Shown here: piece after piece, positions 23,481 through 35,331 of the stretch
How the letters are laid out: each line of letters starts with the position of its first letter
Numbering within the stretch: position 1 is the first letter of the stretch
Assembly: GCA_963082975.1 (NCBI GenBank)
Contig: OY720346.1
Span: 34,065,787 to 34,129,786, forward strand
Reading direction: 5' to 3'
DNA length: 64,000 bases
Source: Labia minor
Lineage: Eukaryota > Arthropoda > Insecta > Dermaptera > Spongiphoridae
Position numbers and translations under genes: made by a program
The notes under the pieces: generated by a model
Told to the model about the DNA's origin: nothing
The model's database searches: none
Seen by the model: the letters and a program-made list of their open reading frames with translations, nothing else

Positions 23481-24101
23481 AATTTTATTTTTCTTTAAAT
23501 ATATTTATTGAAATATTTTTTAAATTTCAATATATATATCAATCCTATTAAAACTTATTTTTTAAAAAATAGGAAGATGTGCTGATTATTTTCAAAATTC
23601 ATATAATATAATTATAAATCAAAAAAATATAAATTTCTTATATACATATATGAATATATAATTTTAAATATTCTATATATTCTTTCTAATCTCATTATCG
23701 CTCCCACCGTTCCTTTCAAATCTCATATGAATTTTGTTTTGTCAATTTCATATTATTATAACACTTTTGAAAAATGAATAATATTTCTATTACCTATATA
23801 TCAAACAGAATAAAATCTTCGTGAAATTAATAATATAATCATAATTAGTTTTCCGATGTTTTCTCTAAGATATTTTTATTATATCTCTATTAAATGCGTA
23901 TTATAACTTATTTATAATCATGGTTCTATATAGGATGTAAAATAATTTTAGTATTTTAATATTACAGAAATATGATAATATTTTTAAAAATATATACACT
24001 TTTTTAATCCTATTAATATTATTTATTTATTTTTATCTTATTTTTTTATTTCCTGAATATAATATAAATATCTAATCTTAATTATTTTTTTCTTTATCGA
24101 G

Positions 24102-24187
24102 GCGAGAGTGATGGACATCCATTCAAGTCTACGAGCTGTTCTTCGAGTTTAATGTGCGAGAGATATCAACTCTTTATTAACTCCGAG
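24102..24187 (+). other. Candidate isolated host exon
   Basis: A pyrimidine-rich tract and AG (ATTTTTTTCTTTATCGAG) precede an 86-bp open segment that ends at GAG then GTCAGT, a plausible donor. In the open frame it encodes 28 residues including SDGHPFKSTS and LMCERYQLFINSE, whose composition is less AT-driven than the surroundings. I do not recognise the protein. It could be an exon of a gene with very long introns, or chance. Confidence 0.3.
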
Positions 24188-24189
24188 GT

Positions 24190-25977
24190 CAGTATTTATT
24201 ATTAATTTTATTTTTAATTCAATTTAAATTTATTTATTGATTATAAACTAATAAGTTATTTTTCTTCTTCTATTTCATGTTTCAATCTTCGTTCCTGCTA
24301 CTGAATGTTGATTTGAATTCTTGATTATCTTCTCCATCCTTCATGACAATGAAATGATTTAAATACAGCTCTCCAAATGTAAGTAATAATCGTTATTTAT
24401 TTAGCATGGCGCACTTTAAAATAGAAAATGTAAATATAATATTTAAAGTAAAGTTTAATATAATATAGAAAGTATAATTAAATTACAATGATTTTTTGCT
24501 TTTGATAATATTCATTAGGAGATTATAGAGAAATATATTAAATTATATGACAGAATTTAGTGAGATTAGGGAATTTCAGAGTACATCTTTCAAGAAGAAG
24601 CATTGATAAAGGAGGCAGAAGAGACAAAGGTATTTTTAGAATTAGTAGGTTTCGATGCGTTATACTGGGAGGGTGGCTATTTTTTGATATATATATAGTT
24701 GTTAAGAATTTTCAGGTGGTTGCCTCCTACACCCATGCATGTTCTTATCCTACTAATTCATAGATTAGATTAGAATTAATAAATAAATAAAATGTGGGTG
24801 GATAAAACAAATGCCATGCTATTATTTAAGGGATGGATTGCATGAATTGCATGTCAGGTCTGAATTGTGCCATTTTGTATTACTGAGAGTGTATTTGAGG
24901 TGGATCGGATGAACGGGAATTCGGGAAGGTAATTCAGCACAGTTCCAAAATGGGATTAGCCTGAACAGGAACAAATTGTTGGTTACCTTTTGAGCGCAGG
25001 GCTTTTTCGATTAGCATGGGCCTTCCATGCCTATTGATGGAGGCTATGCACTCCCTTACTAAGTAGGTTTTCTTTCAGGTTGCCCCGAATGTCGCGATTT
25101 CATTTCGAAATCCAAAAAATCAAAGGCACTCTCAGCTGATTCAAAGAGGCTACAGACCAAACGCCTTATTTTTTTTTAATCTTTTTTTTTTAAGGCAAAC
25201 TTTCTTTATTATTACTTTTTCTAAATTTCGGAAGGCGAGGCTTGGAAGGGCTAATTTATGGGGAAAGGAGGAGGCCCTATTAAATATTCAATTGTTTTTT
25301 TTAATTTAATTAATAATAAAAAAATAATTGAATATCGCGATTAGTTTCTTTAACTTTTTATTTTCATTTTGATATATAGGTACAATTTCATAATTTAAAT
25401 TTTGATATATTTTAAATATTTTACTATATAGGTAGAATTAATTATTATTATAATTTCTCAATTTAAAATTAAAATGCAAACATCACAAAAAAAAAATCAT
25501 ATATATTGTAAAAATATAACTCTTTTACCAAATATAAAAATATTTTATTTTTTTTTATTATGGAAATTATTTCATATGAATATAAATATATTGTAATCGA
25601 ATATATCTATATACTCAATAATAATTTAATATTAATAAATTATCAAATTTTTTTCTTATCATTGTACTGAAAATCATATTTGGAAAGAAATAAAATATAG
25701 TTAAGCTTATTTAAAAAATTAACTTAATGTATAATTTTTGTTAATTATAAACATGTGGTACAATTTATTTTAATAAATAAATAAAATTAGATCTCCTAAA
25801 TTTTTTTTTAATTTTGATAGATCAAATATTCTTATTCTTTAGCTGACTTACAAATCCCATACGATCATTTTGCTTATTCTTATGTGTATTCTGTCCCAGT
25901 ATCCCCGCAAAAATTCTCCGGGAGATAAAAATGTCTCGGTTTACATAAATAATCGGGAATAAACCCAATATTATTCA
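24190..25977. other. Noncoding; GC-richer patch at 24830-25270
   Basis: The patch 24830-25270 is GC-richer than its surroundings. After TTTTCTTTCAG (ending near 25078) an open stretch reads CPECRDFISKSKKSKALS, a possible exon start with a CxxC, but with no clear donor. The frame 24560-24763 shows no protein family. The rest is AT-rich without recognisable signals. Confidence 0.35.
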
Positions 25978-26118
25978 ATTTTTACCGACCGACGATAGTA
26001 AGGGATGTATTGTTTTCATTACATTAATAGATATATTGAAATTATTTGAAATTGTTTCTGTAGCTGGAAATTAATTTACTTCAAACCGTCGGTCGGTTCG
26101 GACCTGGCCACAGGTCAT
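25978..26118 (+). mobile_element. HINE-like family B, copy 4 (141-bp mini-element)
   Basis: Both termini survive: TTTACCGACCGACGATAG at the start and GTCGGTCGGT plus GACCTGGCCACAGGTC at the end. The microsatellite, core and CGTCA blocks (about 500 bp) are missing; the junction is at ..TTTTCATTACATTAATAG... This is a minimal element consisting of ends only. Confidence 0.8.
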
Positions 26119-27094
26119 GTAATTTGTTTATAAAAAAGTCATTAACTTTTTCTTCTAATTTTAATTACTTGGTTATTTATTTTTTTCCATTTAATATTAA
26201 ATGAATATTTTTGATTTGCAAATTTTGCTACTACTGTATTATTTTTTTAACGATTCCTTTTTCTAAAGATCCGCTTTTTTTTTCTTTTGTTTTTCTTTGT
26301 GTATCGTCATAAATTCAAACAAGAACCCGTTTTGATGTGGATCGTCCCGCTCTCTTTTAATTATCAAGCCCGCATTTCTAAACCGATTGAGAGACAAAAG
26401 AAATACAGATAGATAGAGATACATTCAGCCGCTACTCTAATAAATCTTAAACGCACCAGTGATTTTTATACAGTATTTTTTTTTTGTTTTATTTAAATCT
26501 AATAATTATACGCGTTATAAATTAATGGTAAACGATATTTTTGATTAGTTGGTGGCCAGGCAGGAAGTTAGATAGCGGGGGTGGGGGTAAAATGGAATGA
26601 GTAATATTGGGAGAGGAGGGGAACAGGCAAAGGGATCGCGCGCGATTGAGCCGTTAAGTGCATTCAAATTACTCGAATAGATGAGTGGAAATAGAAGATC
26701 CCCGCAATTAAAGATAAACGAATCAGTGGAAAGAAAAGACGTTATCGTTTCAATGATATATTATAGCCACAGTCATAAATTAAATTATTATCTAAAATAC
26801 TCAAATTATCAAGTGTTTAATACATAAATAAATAAATATTCATTCAAGAACTTTATAAAGCAGGCCTATTTTTTAGTTATAACAAATAAATTTATTTATT
26901 ATTAATTTTAATAGTCGTATAAATAAAATTAATTTTAAATTTTTTAATTAATTCAAGTAATTAATCTTAATTAGAGTTTTATAAAAATGTATATATAAAG
27001 ATATATACCTTTCCATTTGACTTAACGCTTTTTCATTTTCAGATTCTTAAATTGGCCAATTTGCTGAAAATTTTATTTTGAAATTAATTTAAAT

Positions 27095-27660
27095 ATCTAT
27101 AGTTTATTTTTTCTCGCTACTCTTGTCCAGTCCTTCCCTGCAAAATAATTTGCCCATCTCTTCAATTGTCTTCCTTGTTTTCTTCTTTTACTAATAGGAT
27201 GCCACTCCGTCATTTTTTAGTCCATTTCGTTTTGCATTCTTTTGATATGTGACCGGCCCATTTCCATTTCAATTTTCTATTATCTTTATTTATACGAGTA
27301 TTGTAATCTCCAGTACTTAAGTAGGAAAAATTTTAAATTTGATATTCTATTGTTTCTTTTCCAGCACTGAATAATTTTTAACATGGATCTCTGTATTATT
27401 TCCATTCTTTAATTTGTTTCATAGACAGGGACCAAGATTGTGGCCCAAAAGTCAGAATTGGATACACACATTTTTTTTTTAACTTTTATTTTTGATGAGA
27501 TTGTTTATCTATTTATTTTTGAGAATGTATTTATGTGACCAAAACTTATTACATACTTGACTTATTCTTCTATTTGTTTCCTGGTCCACTCTGTTCTCAA
27601 AACCTATATTTTGTCTCAATAAAGTAAATGCTTTCTTTGCATAACATAGCAGGTTTTTCC
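27095..27660 (-). pseudogene. LINE ORF2 C-terminal fragment (second lineage)
   Basis: Minus-strand frames read GFENRVDQETNRRISQV, YPILTFGPQSWSLSMKQIK and KLKWKWAGHISKECKTKW, followed by degraded ..GILLVKEENKE... This matches the post-RT region of LINEs of the type LTYGSQTW..., KLKWNWAGHIARM.D.RW. It is a different lineage from the 41-43 kb element. Multiple stops and shifts; inactive. The 27545-27620 part recurs in diverged form at about 27945-28020. Confidence 0.65.
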
Positions 27661-28110
27661 TTGTCAAATTTTATTTCATTGATGTTATCGTTTAAATGAT
27701 ATAGTCGTATTTATTTTCAATCCGACTATCTTGCTTTTTCGTTTAGATCTTTCAACTGTTCAGTTGTTCTCTTGACTTCTTCTCTAAGACTCAATTAAAA
27801 AGAAGTAGGGATAGTGGACCTACCTTTCTATCATCTCTTTTAATCGGATGTATGGTTCAGGTTCATCAAATAGATGATCTTGCTATTGAGTTTTCAATAT
27901 ATTTTGTATAAATTCTATTTTGTTGAAGTTGATTCCTAAACTCATTCCATACTTGACTAATTCTTCTATTGATCTCCTGGTTCACTCTTCTCAAAACCTA
28001 TATTTTGTCCCAAATATAGTGTTGACTAAATAAGAATTCATAACTATAGAGTCGAATGACTTGGAATAGTTTAGGAAAGTCAAGAATATATTTAATTGAT
28101 ATTCCTTAAC
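27661..28110 (-). repeat. Diverged LINE sequence including a partial duplicate of 27545-27620
   Basis: CATACTTGACTAATTCTTCT, GTTCACTCTTCTCAAAACC and TATATTTTGTCCC at 27945-28013 repeat the wording of 27545-27615 (CATACTTGACTTATTCTTCT, CACTCTGTTCTCAAAACC, TATATTTTGTCTC). So two overlapping LINE copies, or a local duplication, are present. Confidence 0.5.
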
Positions 28111-29390
28111 CATTTATATTTCTTGGTTTATTGTATCACAATCAAACGCATCTGTGAGGCAGCGCAATGGGTGAAGCCTATGCCCTTAGGGGGGCCCGGT
28201 TTCACTATAATTTTATATATTTAAAAAAAATGTGTAATTAATGTAAATATACCAAAAAGGCAATAAATAAATAAATAGTTTATTCTTTTATTTTAATTAT
28301 ATTTGAAATTCAGTTATAAATTAGTTATTATTAAAGTTAATATTTATAGAAATAAGTATAAAATATTTTCTACACGGAAGGAGAGATGATATATATAAGT
28401 TTGAAAATATTTTGTCTCCAAAAATAAACTCAAAAAATATTTATTTGTATTTATTTTAAATAATTTAATTAAAATTTTATGTTTATTTTAAAAAAATTGA
28501 AAAGAAGACATCCTCTTCCTCAATATTCAGATTATTATTATTAACACGAATTAAACGGGTGTCTAAGTGCAACAACAACACTAACAAAACTGTCTTTTAT
28601 TTTCTATCATTTTAATTTAAACAAATGTAAAATTTAAATAGAACGGCGGATGAAGAAAGGAATCAGTTAGCTTGTGTGTGTGTGTTTGTGTATATAGATG
28701 ATAGCTATCTCAATTGGCCTTTTCCTAAATGCGATTCCACTTAAATGGTCTTTTAGCGGGCTAAATAGAAACGAAATCGATGGAAAATGGCTTTCAAACG
28801 AAAAGGAAAGAAAAAGTAAAAATAGGTGTTTAATATTCATCAGCACACCATAGCTCAATATTTACATTTACCCTTGCCAACACCCCATTGAACGCCCTAC
28901 ACTATACAATACAAACTAAATTTCGAAAAAATGATATAACTTGTATTATAGAAGAATAATTTAATTTACATTAATAATCAAACTTACACAAATAATATAT
29001 AAATAATATACACAAATTTGATATATAAATAAAAACAAATTTTAATTCATTATAATAAAAATTTAATTTGGGAGATTTTAGAATGCATTTATATAAAATA
29101 AAATAATATCATTAAATGATCAATTGTTATTCTATTAATATCTTTTAAGAAGTTTTTTTAATTTAAAAAAATAAATCTTCAAACACTATTTTAGAATACC
29201 AATTTATTTATTTATTAAATAAATAAATGAATATTAGAATATCAATGAGGATTCATGCATAACTCTGATTAGAAAACAAATGCGAATATAATATTTCTAA
29301 AATCAATTAATTATATGTAGACTGTATCAACTCATGGGAGTTTTTGTTTTTTTAATTTTAAATGGAGATCATACATTATAATTAATTTAT
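28111..29390. other. Noncoding AT-rich DNA
   Basis: A short GC-rich patch GAAGCCTATGCCCTTAG then GGGGGGCCCGG (about 28172-28200) may be an old hAT end, without a partner. The 63-codon frame at 28667-28858 lies over a GT run and is unsupported. Confidence 0.45.
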
Positions 29391-29394
29391 ATGA

Positions 29395-29640
29395 TTCATA
29401 ATTATCTCCAGAAAAGTCAAGAAAAGGCTAGGTGCAGAAATCAAGTTTTAAGAATATTTGAAATTTGAAATGACTTGAAACCAAGAGACCCGTTATCACT
29501 TAATCTTATTTAATCAATTATTGAAATATGTGATTTGCCAAATTATAAAGAAATCTAATTAAACAAATAAAAATTTAAGTATTAGGTTACGCGGACGATT
29601 TCATTTTATTAAAATTCTAGGAATTCAATATCAACATAGA
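29395..29640 (+). pseudogene. LINE reverse transcriptase fragment with GYADD motif
   Basis: Disrupted frames carry the RT palm: an R-Q-G-D-P-L-S-like block (AGAGACCCGTTATCACTTA, reading ..RDPLSL..) and GYADDFILLK near 29586-29615, the catalytic YADD of non-LTR retrotransposons. The sequence between is frameshifted. It precedes plain AT-rich DNA; no 3' tail seen. Confidence 0.6.
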
Positions 29641-30256
29641 ACAATTTATATACTAAGGAAAAGAGGTAGTGGTTGAAAAATAAAGATAACAAAAATAAAG
29701 AAAGGAATAGAGAGACAAAAAAATCTTAAAAAACGATTTCATTTACATTACTATACTATAAAGTATCTATATTTAATTATATATAAATAAATTATATTCA
29801 TTCATTATTATCTCTCTACGTTATTAATATAAATGTAGAAGATGGAATTCAATTATAGAATTGAGAGAAGAGAACAGCAGCAGGAACATCAAGGAGCGTT
29901 TGCTTCTTGTTGCTGTCGTTCATGTTGTTGTTGTTGTTGTTGTTGTTATTGTATAACTGCCGGTTTAGTTTTATATCATTGACTGGATGTTGTGATTAAT
30001 GTCGAGGCGATCCTATTAATTAACGTCGATAAATCAAACGCGTTCGGGTAAAGAAAAAGAACCGAAGCCGGTGGGCGTTTTTCTGGGGTGTGGTAAGTGT
30101 GAGAAGGAGCAAAAATAAAGAGAGAGAGAGAATATATATGAAACATATTTCTTTTCAAAAACAAAGCAATTGATTTAATGAAAATTTTTAACAATATATT
30201 TTTGTAGATATTCTTCTATAATATAAAAATATTTATTAGGTAGTTTGTTTTGTTCA
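29641..30256. other. Noncoding; (TTG)n microsatellite at 29923-29947
   Basis: The TTG run could encode poly-Cys or poly-Asn only in short frames and is not supported as coding. The rest is AT-rich. Confidence 0.5.
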
Positions 30257-30376
30257 TTTTTACTATCTCGCCAGAGATAGTATTGCGATCACGAAAATTT
30301 TCGATGTTGAGATTTTGATGTTTTTATACGTTTTGAAGGTTCCTGAATCATTTTCACTAAGGTTGAGAAAAATGTC

Positions 30377-30408
<32 letters not shown>

Positions 30409-30899
30409 TGTGTGTGTATGTGTGTGTGTATGTATGTAGGCAAGATTACGCAAAAACGGTTTGAGCTAGAATGATGAAATTTGGTACATGGACATTATTC
30501 AAAATTCATAGTTTTCTATCAACTTTTGAGAAATGTAGCTCAACCGGAAGAGGGTCATTACCTACAACGTTTTGATTTTTTTTCCTCTAAAGTGACCGTA
30601 AAAATAAAGATATATGTTTGATAATTTTTCACATGATTAATAATTGTATAAAACTGCTATATATAGAATTTCAGCTTGATTGATTCGCTGAAATTACCAG
30701 AATTAATTTTTTAACACTGCAAATCTCACGCGCCAACACGTGACGTTGTGCCATCAACAAAAAGCCAAACATGCGCTGGTTTAATATTTATTATTTATTA
30801 TTTATAATTTATAATTAATTAAATTTAATTTAAATATAATATATTATGTTATTTAATCCAATTCAAATTGCGAGATAGTCGAGTGGAGACACTCCAGCT
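30257..30899 (+). mobile_element. HINE-like family A, copy 1
   Basis: 5' end TTTTTACTATCTCG; the 9-bp subterminal repeat ACTATCTCG (30262-30270) is inverted as CGAGATAGT at 30871-30879. After the latter a hairpin GAGTGGAGACACTC (30881-30894) closes the element. Between lie a (TG)n microsatellite (about 30378-30440), a core TGATGAAATTTGGTA (30472-30486), ATCAACTTTTG (30518-30528) and ACCGGAAGAGG, and a conserved GCGCCAACACGTGACG block. No protein. Same layout as family B with different ends. Copies: 57181 (truncated) and 60929 (inverted). Confidence 0.78.
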
Positions 30900-31529
30900 A
30901 ATTTAATTATCAATTTACACTTGAATGACTTTATATTAAACTTATTTTTCATTTTCTTTTTCTTCATAATTCAAATATATGAAATGTATTAAAGATCTAA
31001 AAAGTAAAAAAATAAAATAAAATAAAAGCACAAATGCCATTTTCTGTTATAATCACTCTTAGAGATTTATTATATGGAAAATTTGTATCTGGCGTTCATC
31101 CAGATTAACCTAGATTATATATATATATATATAGACATCATAATAAAAGTTTGATAAATGAAATTTTAAAAGGCGTTAAAATTGAAACAAATTTCTTAAA
31201 TGCTTTTATGTCAAGATTTGAATCTTTAAAAGTATAACTTATATCGAATATCTAATCGAATTCTTTTATTTCTTATTTTATATCCACGTATATCTACGTA
31301 TATACCTTTAAAGCGAGTGCAGTGTAATTTAATATGAGGATAAATAAACGACATTAAATAATTGTTCGCAGAGTTTTGCTATTCTGTTCTAATTTGCTTT
31401 TCCATAATTGTTTAGTAGTGAAAAGAATTATAATTTTCGTTTGAGTTAATATGTATAGATATTTTATGTTTGTAAACTTTGAGGAGATATGATAACTAAG
31501 AGTTATCACACAAATATTTATTATATATA
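30900..31529. other. Noncoding AT-rich DNA
   Basis: Only a TA run near 31116-31132 and plain AT-rich sequence seen. Confidence 0.5.
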
Positions 31530-32063
31530 CGAGGTGTGTCTAAAAAGTTCGCTGAACGGTATAATAAAAACATAAAAAGAGAATGTTAATTGTAAATACC
31601 TTTATTAACCTTAAAAATACTCTCGACTAGCCACAACAACTTCTGACAACGTTCGTTGAAAACTGTTGGAGAAGTCGTGAATCGTTCTCAGAATAGCCGT
31701 CACAACGTTCAGGCCGGCAATCCACAAGCAGGACACCAGAAAAGACTGAACGTATACCAGAGATGATAACAAGAGATCGGCGATTGACTCTGCGACTAAT
31801 AGCCAAAAAATTGGGTATTAGCAAAGACACAGTAAGTAGTGTTTTCTGGTGGATTGCCGGCCTGAACGTTGTGACGGCTATTCTGAGAACGAATCCACAT
31901 CAAGACTTTTCCAACAGATTTCAAGCGTTATACGTACGTTGTCAGAAGTGGGTTGTGGCTAGTGGAGAGTATTTTGAAGGTTATATAATAAAGGTATTTA
32001 CAATTAACATTCTCTTTTTATGTTTTTATCATACCATTCACTGAACTTTTTAGACACACCTCG
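31530..32063. mobile_element. mariner fold-back element (534 bp)
   Basis: Ends CGAGGTGTGTCTAAAAAG and CTTTTTAGACACACCTCG, flanked by TA. The inverted repeat extends far inward: 31614-31735 is an imperfect inverse of about 31845-31990, sharing TCTCAGAATAGCCGTCAC and AACGTTCAGGCCGGCAAT. The right arm encodes, on plus, a mariner C-terminus-like stretch (FSNRFQALYVRCQKWVVAS, then EYFEG). The roughly 110-bp centre encodes PEMITRDRRLTLRLIAKK, then LGISKDTV, part of the transposase helix-turn-helix. So this is a deleted mariner whose 3' part was copied in inverse orientation. The 93-codon frame (31763-32044) is a chimaera of these pieces, not a working gene. Confidence 0.85.
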
Positions 32064-33460
32064 TATATATATATATATATATATATGTGGTTCTCATTAC
32101 GCAGTCATTTTGGGTAAGTTGTTTGTATTGTATACATTTTATATTGATTTAATTTTAAACAGATATCCAAATAATATATATTATATTTAAATTACTCTTT
32201 TTCTTTCTTATTTAATCCTAATTAATTATTTACAAACATGTAAATTTAAACAGTTTTTATATATTATGGAAAAAAATAAGAATTTAAATTTTTAAACCCA
32301 GATGGTTCATTTAAACAAAAATTAAGTTATTTCCGATTGGAATATTTTCCGCTTGAAATGAATAGTTATTTTTTATTACACTCCTTTTTATGTGAGATTA
32401 GATAAATAAATCACCAGTGAAGGAGATAGAGGGAAGGTTTAACTGACCACCCTGTACATATACGAATATATATATATTCAGCTAAGTCTATGATTATGGT
32501 GTTTAGTAGGTAATAAATCAGTTGCAATAGAAACCCAGAATCTACCACGCCCCCTCCTCGCGCCTACTACTGGAGATACGTGTCTGGAGAAGAGAATCAT
32601 CTCTCTTATCAAGATTCAAGCCAAACAATAGAGAGAGACAGTACTTATTTATGAATTAATTTGAAAATTTTGGCAAATTTAACTTATACAAGTTTCATAA
32701 ATTAAATATTAAAAAGATCTAAATTTTTAATGATTTTAAATCAAATTTGCAAAATGTTTTTAAAGGGAAGTTTAATTAAGATTTTTTTTAGTTTATAAAT
32801 AGATATCTAAATCATTATATATATATATTAAAAAAATTATTATTATAAAACATAATCCTTCCATTTATAATATATTGTAAATATTATACATTTCTTATTT
32901 TTTAAATTTAAATTTCAGAGATGTAATAAACTTAAAAAAAACATATTTTATTCATTCATTAGTTTGTGTGGTTCTGTATTTAGATTCTAGAATCTTTAAT
33001 GATAAAAAATGTTTTAGTAGTCAATATTCAATTATTCAATATATATATTGTATCCGCTTGATACATCTAACAACGGCTTGTAAGGCCTAAATAATTAAAG
33101 AAAACTTTTGTTCCTGAAAAATCGAAAGTGGGATGAAATGGATTGGGATGAATCCTTAATATCTGTTTAATTTTGCTCGAAGGGCTAAAAACAGGGATTA
33201 ATAAAAATACGATAGATACCTCTTCAATTCTATCGCACCTTGAAAAGTGGGTGGACTGTATAAAAAGGTCTTTTTAAGGTATTAAAGATTCGGGATGGAT
33301 AAAAGATCGCTAAATAAAAACTATAATCAAATTTTACAATATTTTAATTAAAATCATTTTAGCATAATAATAAAAGATTAATTATATTTAGGTGATCCTA
33401 AATATATATAACAACTTAAATCTAAAATTTAATATAATTCAATGGGGAGGATATAAGTCG
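32064..33460. other. Noncoding AT-rich DNA
   Basis: A short GC-richer patch near 32540-32580 (ACCACGCCCCCTCCTCGCG). No gene or element recognised. Confidence 0.5.
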
Positions 33461-33469
33461 ACTTATCTG

Positions 33470-33880
33470 TTTTTTGACCACGGGAATTGGGAAAGGGAAT
33501 TCGCCGTCTCGCGTGTCTTGGATGATTGCCCTGGTGCAGATTGATTGCCAATTGATCCAGATATCAATTGGTTTTGGAAACTCTTCGAGTTTCCAACGGA
33601 TTAACTGGACCCCAACGGCTCCAACGTGGCAGAAATGGTCCCCTCAGGAATCAATGGGTTTGCCCTCTCGGAACAAACTCTGGAGCTCAGGGCCGGCAGC
33701 TGAAGTCTCTGTAGCAGCGTCGACGATCCCAAATTGCACCACGTTCAAGTTGTAAATGTGAACGGGCCAAATGCGAGCGAAACTGGCCGAGTAAGGCGAT
33801 GGCAGTCAAAGAGGCAAGGGCGGCAAAACAACAACGAAGAGCTTGAGAGGGTGCCGGCCTCTTTTCATATGATGATATGT
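33470..33880 (+). other. GC-rich segment of unknown origin, possibly degenerate coding DNA
   Basis: About 400 bp at roughly 50% GC in DNA around 25% GC. The longest ATG frame (33474-33755, 93 codons) resembles nothing I know. Other frames are open in patches: LPIDPDINWFWKLFEFPTD near 33548-33603, and PKLHHVQVVNVNGPNASE with a basic GRVRRWQSKRQGRQNN stretch near 33727-33831. Switching frames suggests an eroded coding sequence, perhaps a processed pseudogene, a retroelement gag or a foreign fragment. Function not assigned. Confidence 0.35.
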
Positions 33881-35262
33881 AAGAGGGGATATGTCACTCA
33901 TTAGGGGTGGTAAGGGAGTGGGATGGTCAAACTTATGAGTTTATTTAAATTAAAATAAAAGGCTTAAAATTATAATTGAAAATAACTTAAAAATATTAAT
34001 ATAAATTATATAATTACCTAACATTACCATTTATAATTATTTAATTTAATTAATATATAAACATAGTCAGTAATTCAAATTAAGGTTCCATGAGGAACCA
34101 TATATAATTATTTAAGTCTTGCCGTTTGTGGATCACAAGAGGATTGAGAATATGACGTACTTTCCTTGAGGATTGAAAAAATTATATAAATCTAAGAATA
34201 TTTATTTTATTTGTTGAAAATCATAAAACAATTACTTAAAATATTGGGAAATGGATGATTCACTAAAAAAATCATAATTAATATGAATTTTATTAAGAAT
34301 AAATTAAAATAAAAATAAGTATGCAGTTATTGAATTAAAAATAATGAGTAGATATAATATCGCAATTTTTTATTCTAGAATAAATTTTTAATAGCATTAT
34401 CAACATTGATTGCATCAGTCTATTCTTGTTTAATAGCCAGATCTTGATTAAAAGTCAGATTACCAGATTACCTTTGTGTAAATATAAATTACGACAAATG
34501 CCATCTATGAAATTTCACCAAGGACGAAAATAATTACACATCATTCAATAAGTATTGCTGATCTTTTGATATTTTTTGATCTTTATTTTATTTTAAATCT
34601 GTATCCAGGGTGCAGACCAATACAAGTAATTATTGATTTTTATAACAAATTTTATAATTTATAATTTTACAATATAATATTTGCAAAATATTATTTATAT
34701 ATTAATATGATTATAAATTATATTTAATTTAAATATTAACATTTTCATAATTTTCATAATTATTTAAGTTTAATAAGAAAAGGAGAGAGAGAGAGAGAGC
34801 AATTTTATTTGGAATCTTTAAATAAAACAGTTTTTTTTGCATTTGATAAGAAAATAGAAAAATTAAATTCACATAAAAAAGTAAAAATTTTGATATCTGT
34901 TGTTGATCGTAAGAAGGAAGAATATAAAATGAAGTATAATGAAGAAAAACTAATATATAAGTATATATGTATATAATTCAAAATAGATACAAATTAAAAT
35001 AATTATATAAATTTAAAATTAACATAAGTCCTTATAAATACAAATTACTTACCAATTATTTAATATAAATATTTATAATTTCGTAATCTCAAATATATCA
35101 TTAATTAAAAATTAAGGTTTTTTTTTTATTTTAATTGTATTATTTAAATATTTAAATCGTATAAAAATTAATTTTAAATGCATTTTTTTTATTTAATTAC
35201 GTCATTTTATTTAATAATATTTAATGTTCATTGTAGAATATATTTATACAAATACATAATAA
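33881..35262. other. Noncoding AT-rich DNA
   Basis: Contains a perfect short palindrome GGTTCCATGAGGAACC at about 34084-34099 and an AG run at about 34783-34799. No coding signal. Confidence 0.5.
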
Positions 35263-35300
35263 TCTATATATATAAAGGAGAGTGTTTGTATGTATGTATG

Positions 35301-35331
<31 letters not shown>

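Noticed and set aside
31763-32044. 93-codon mariner frame as a functional gene
   Set aside because: It fuses a helix-turn-helix scrap to an inverted-repeat arm and C-terminal scrap; the catalytic domain is missing.
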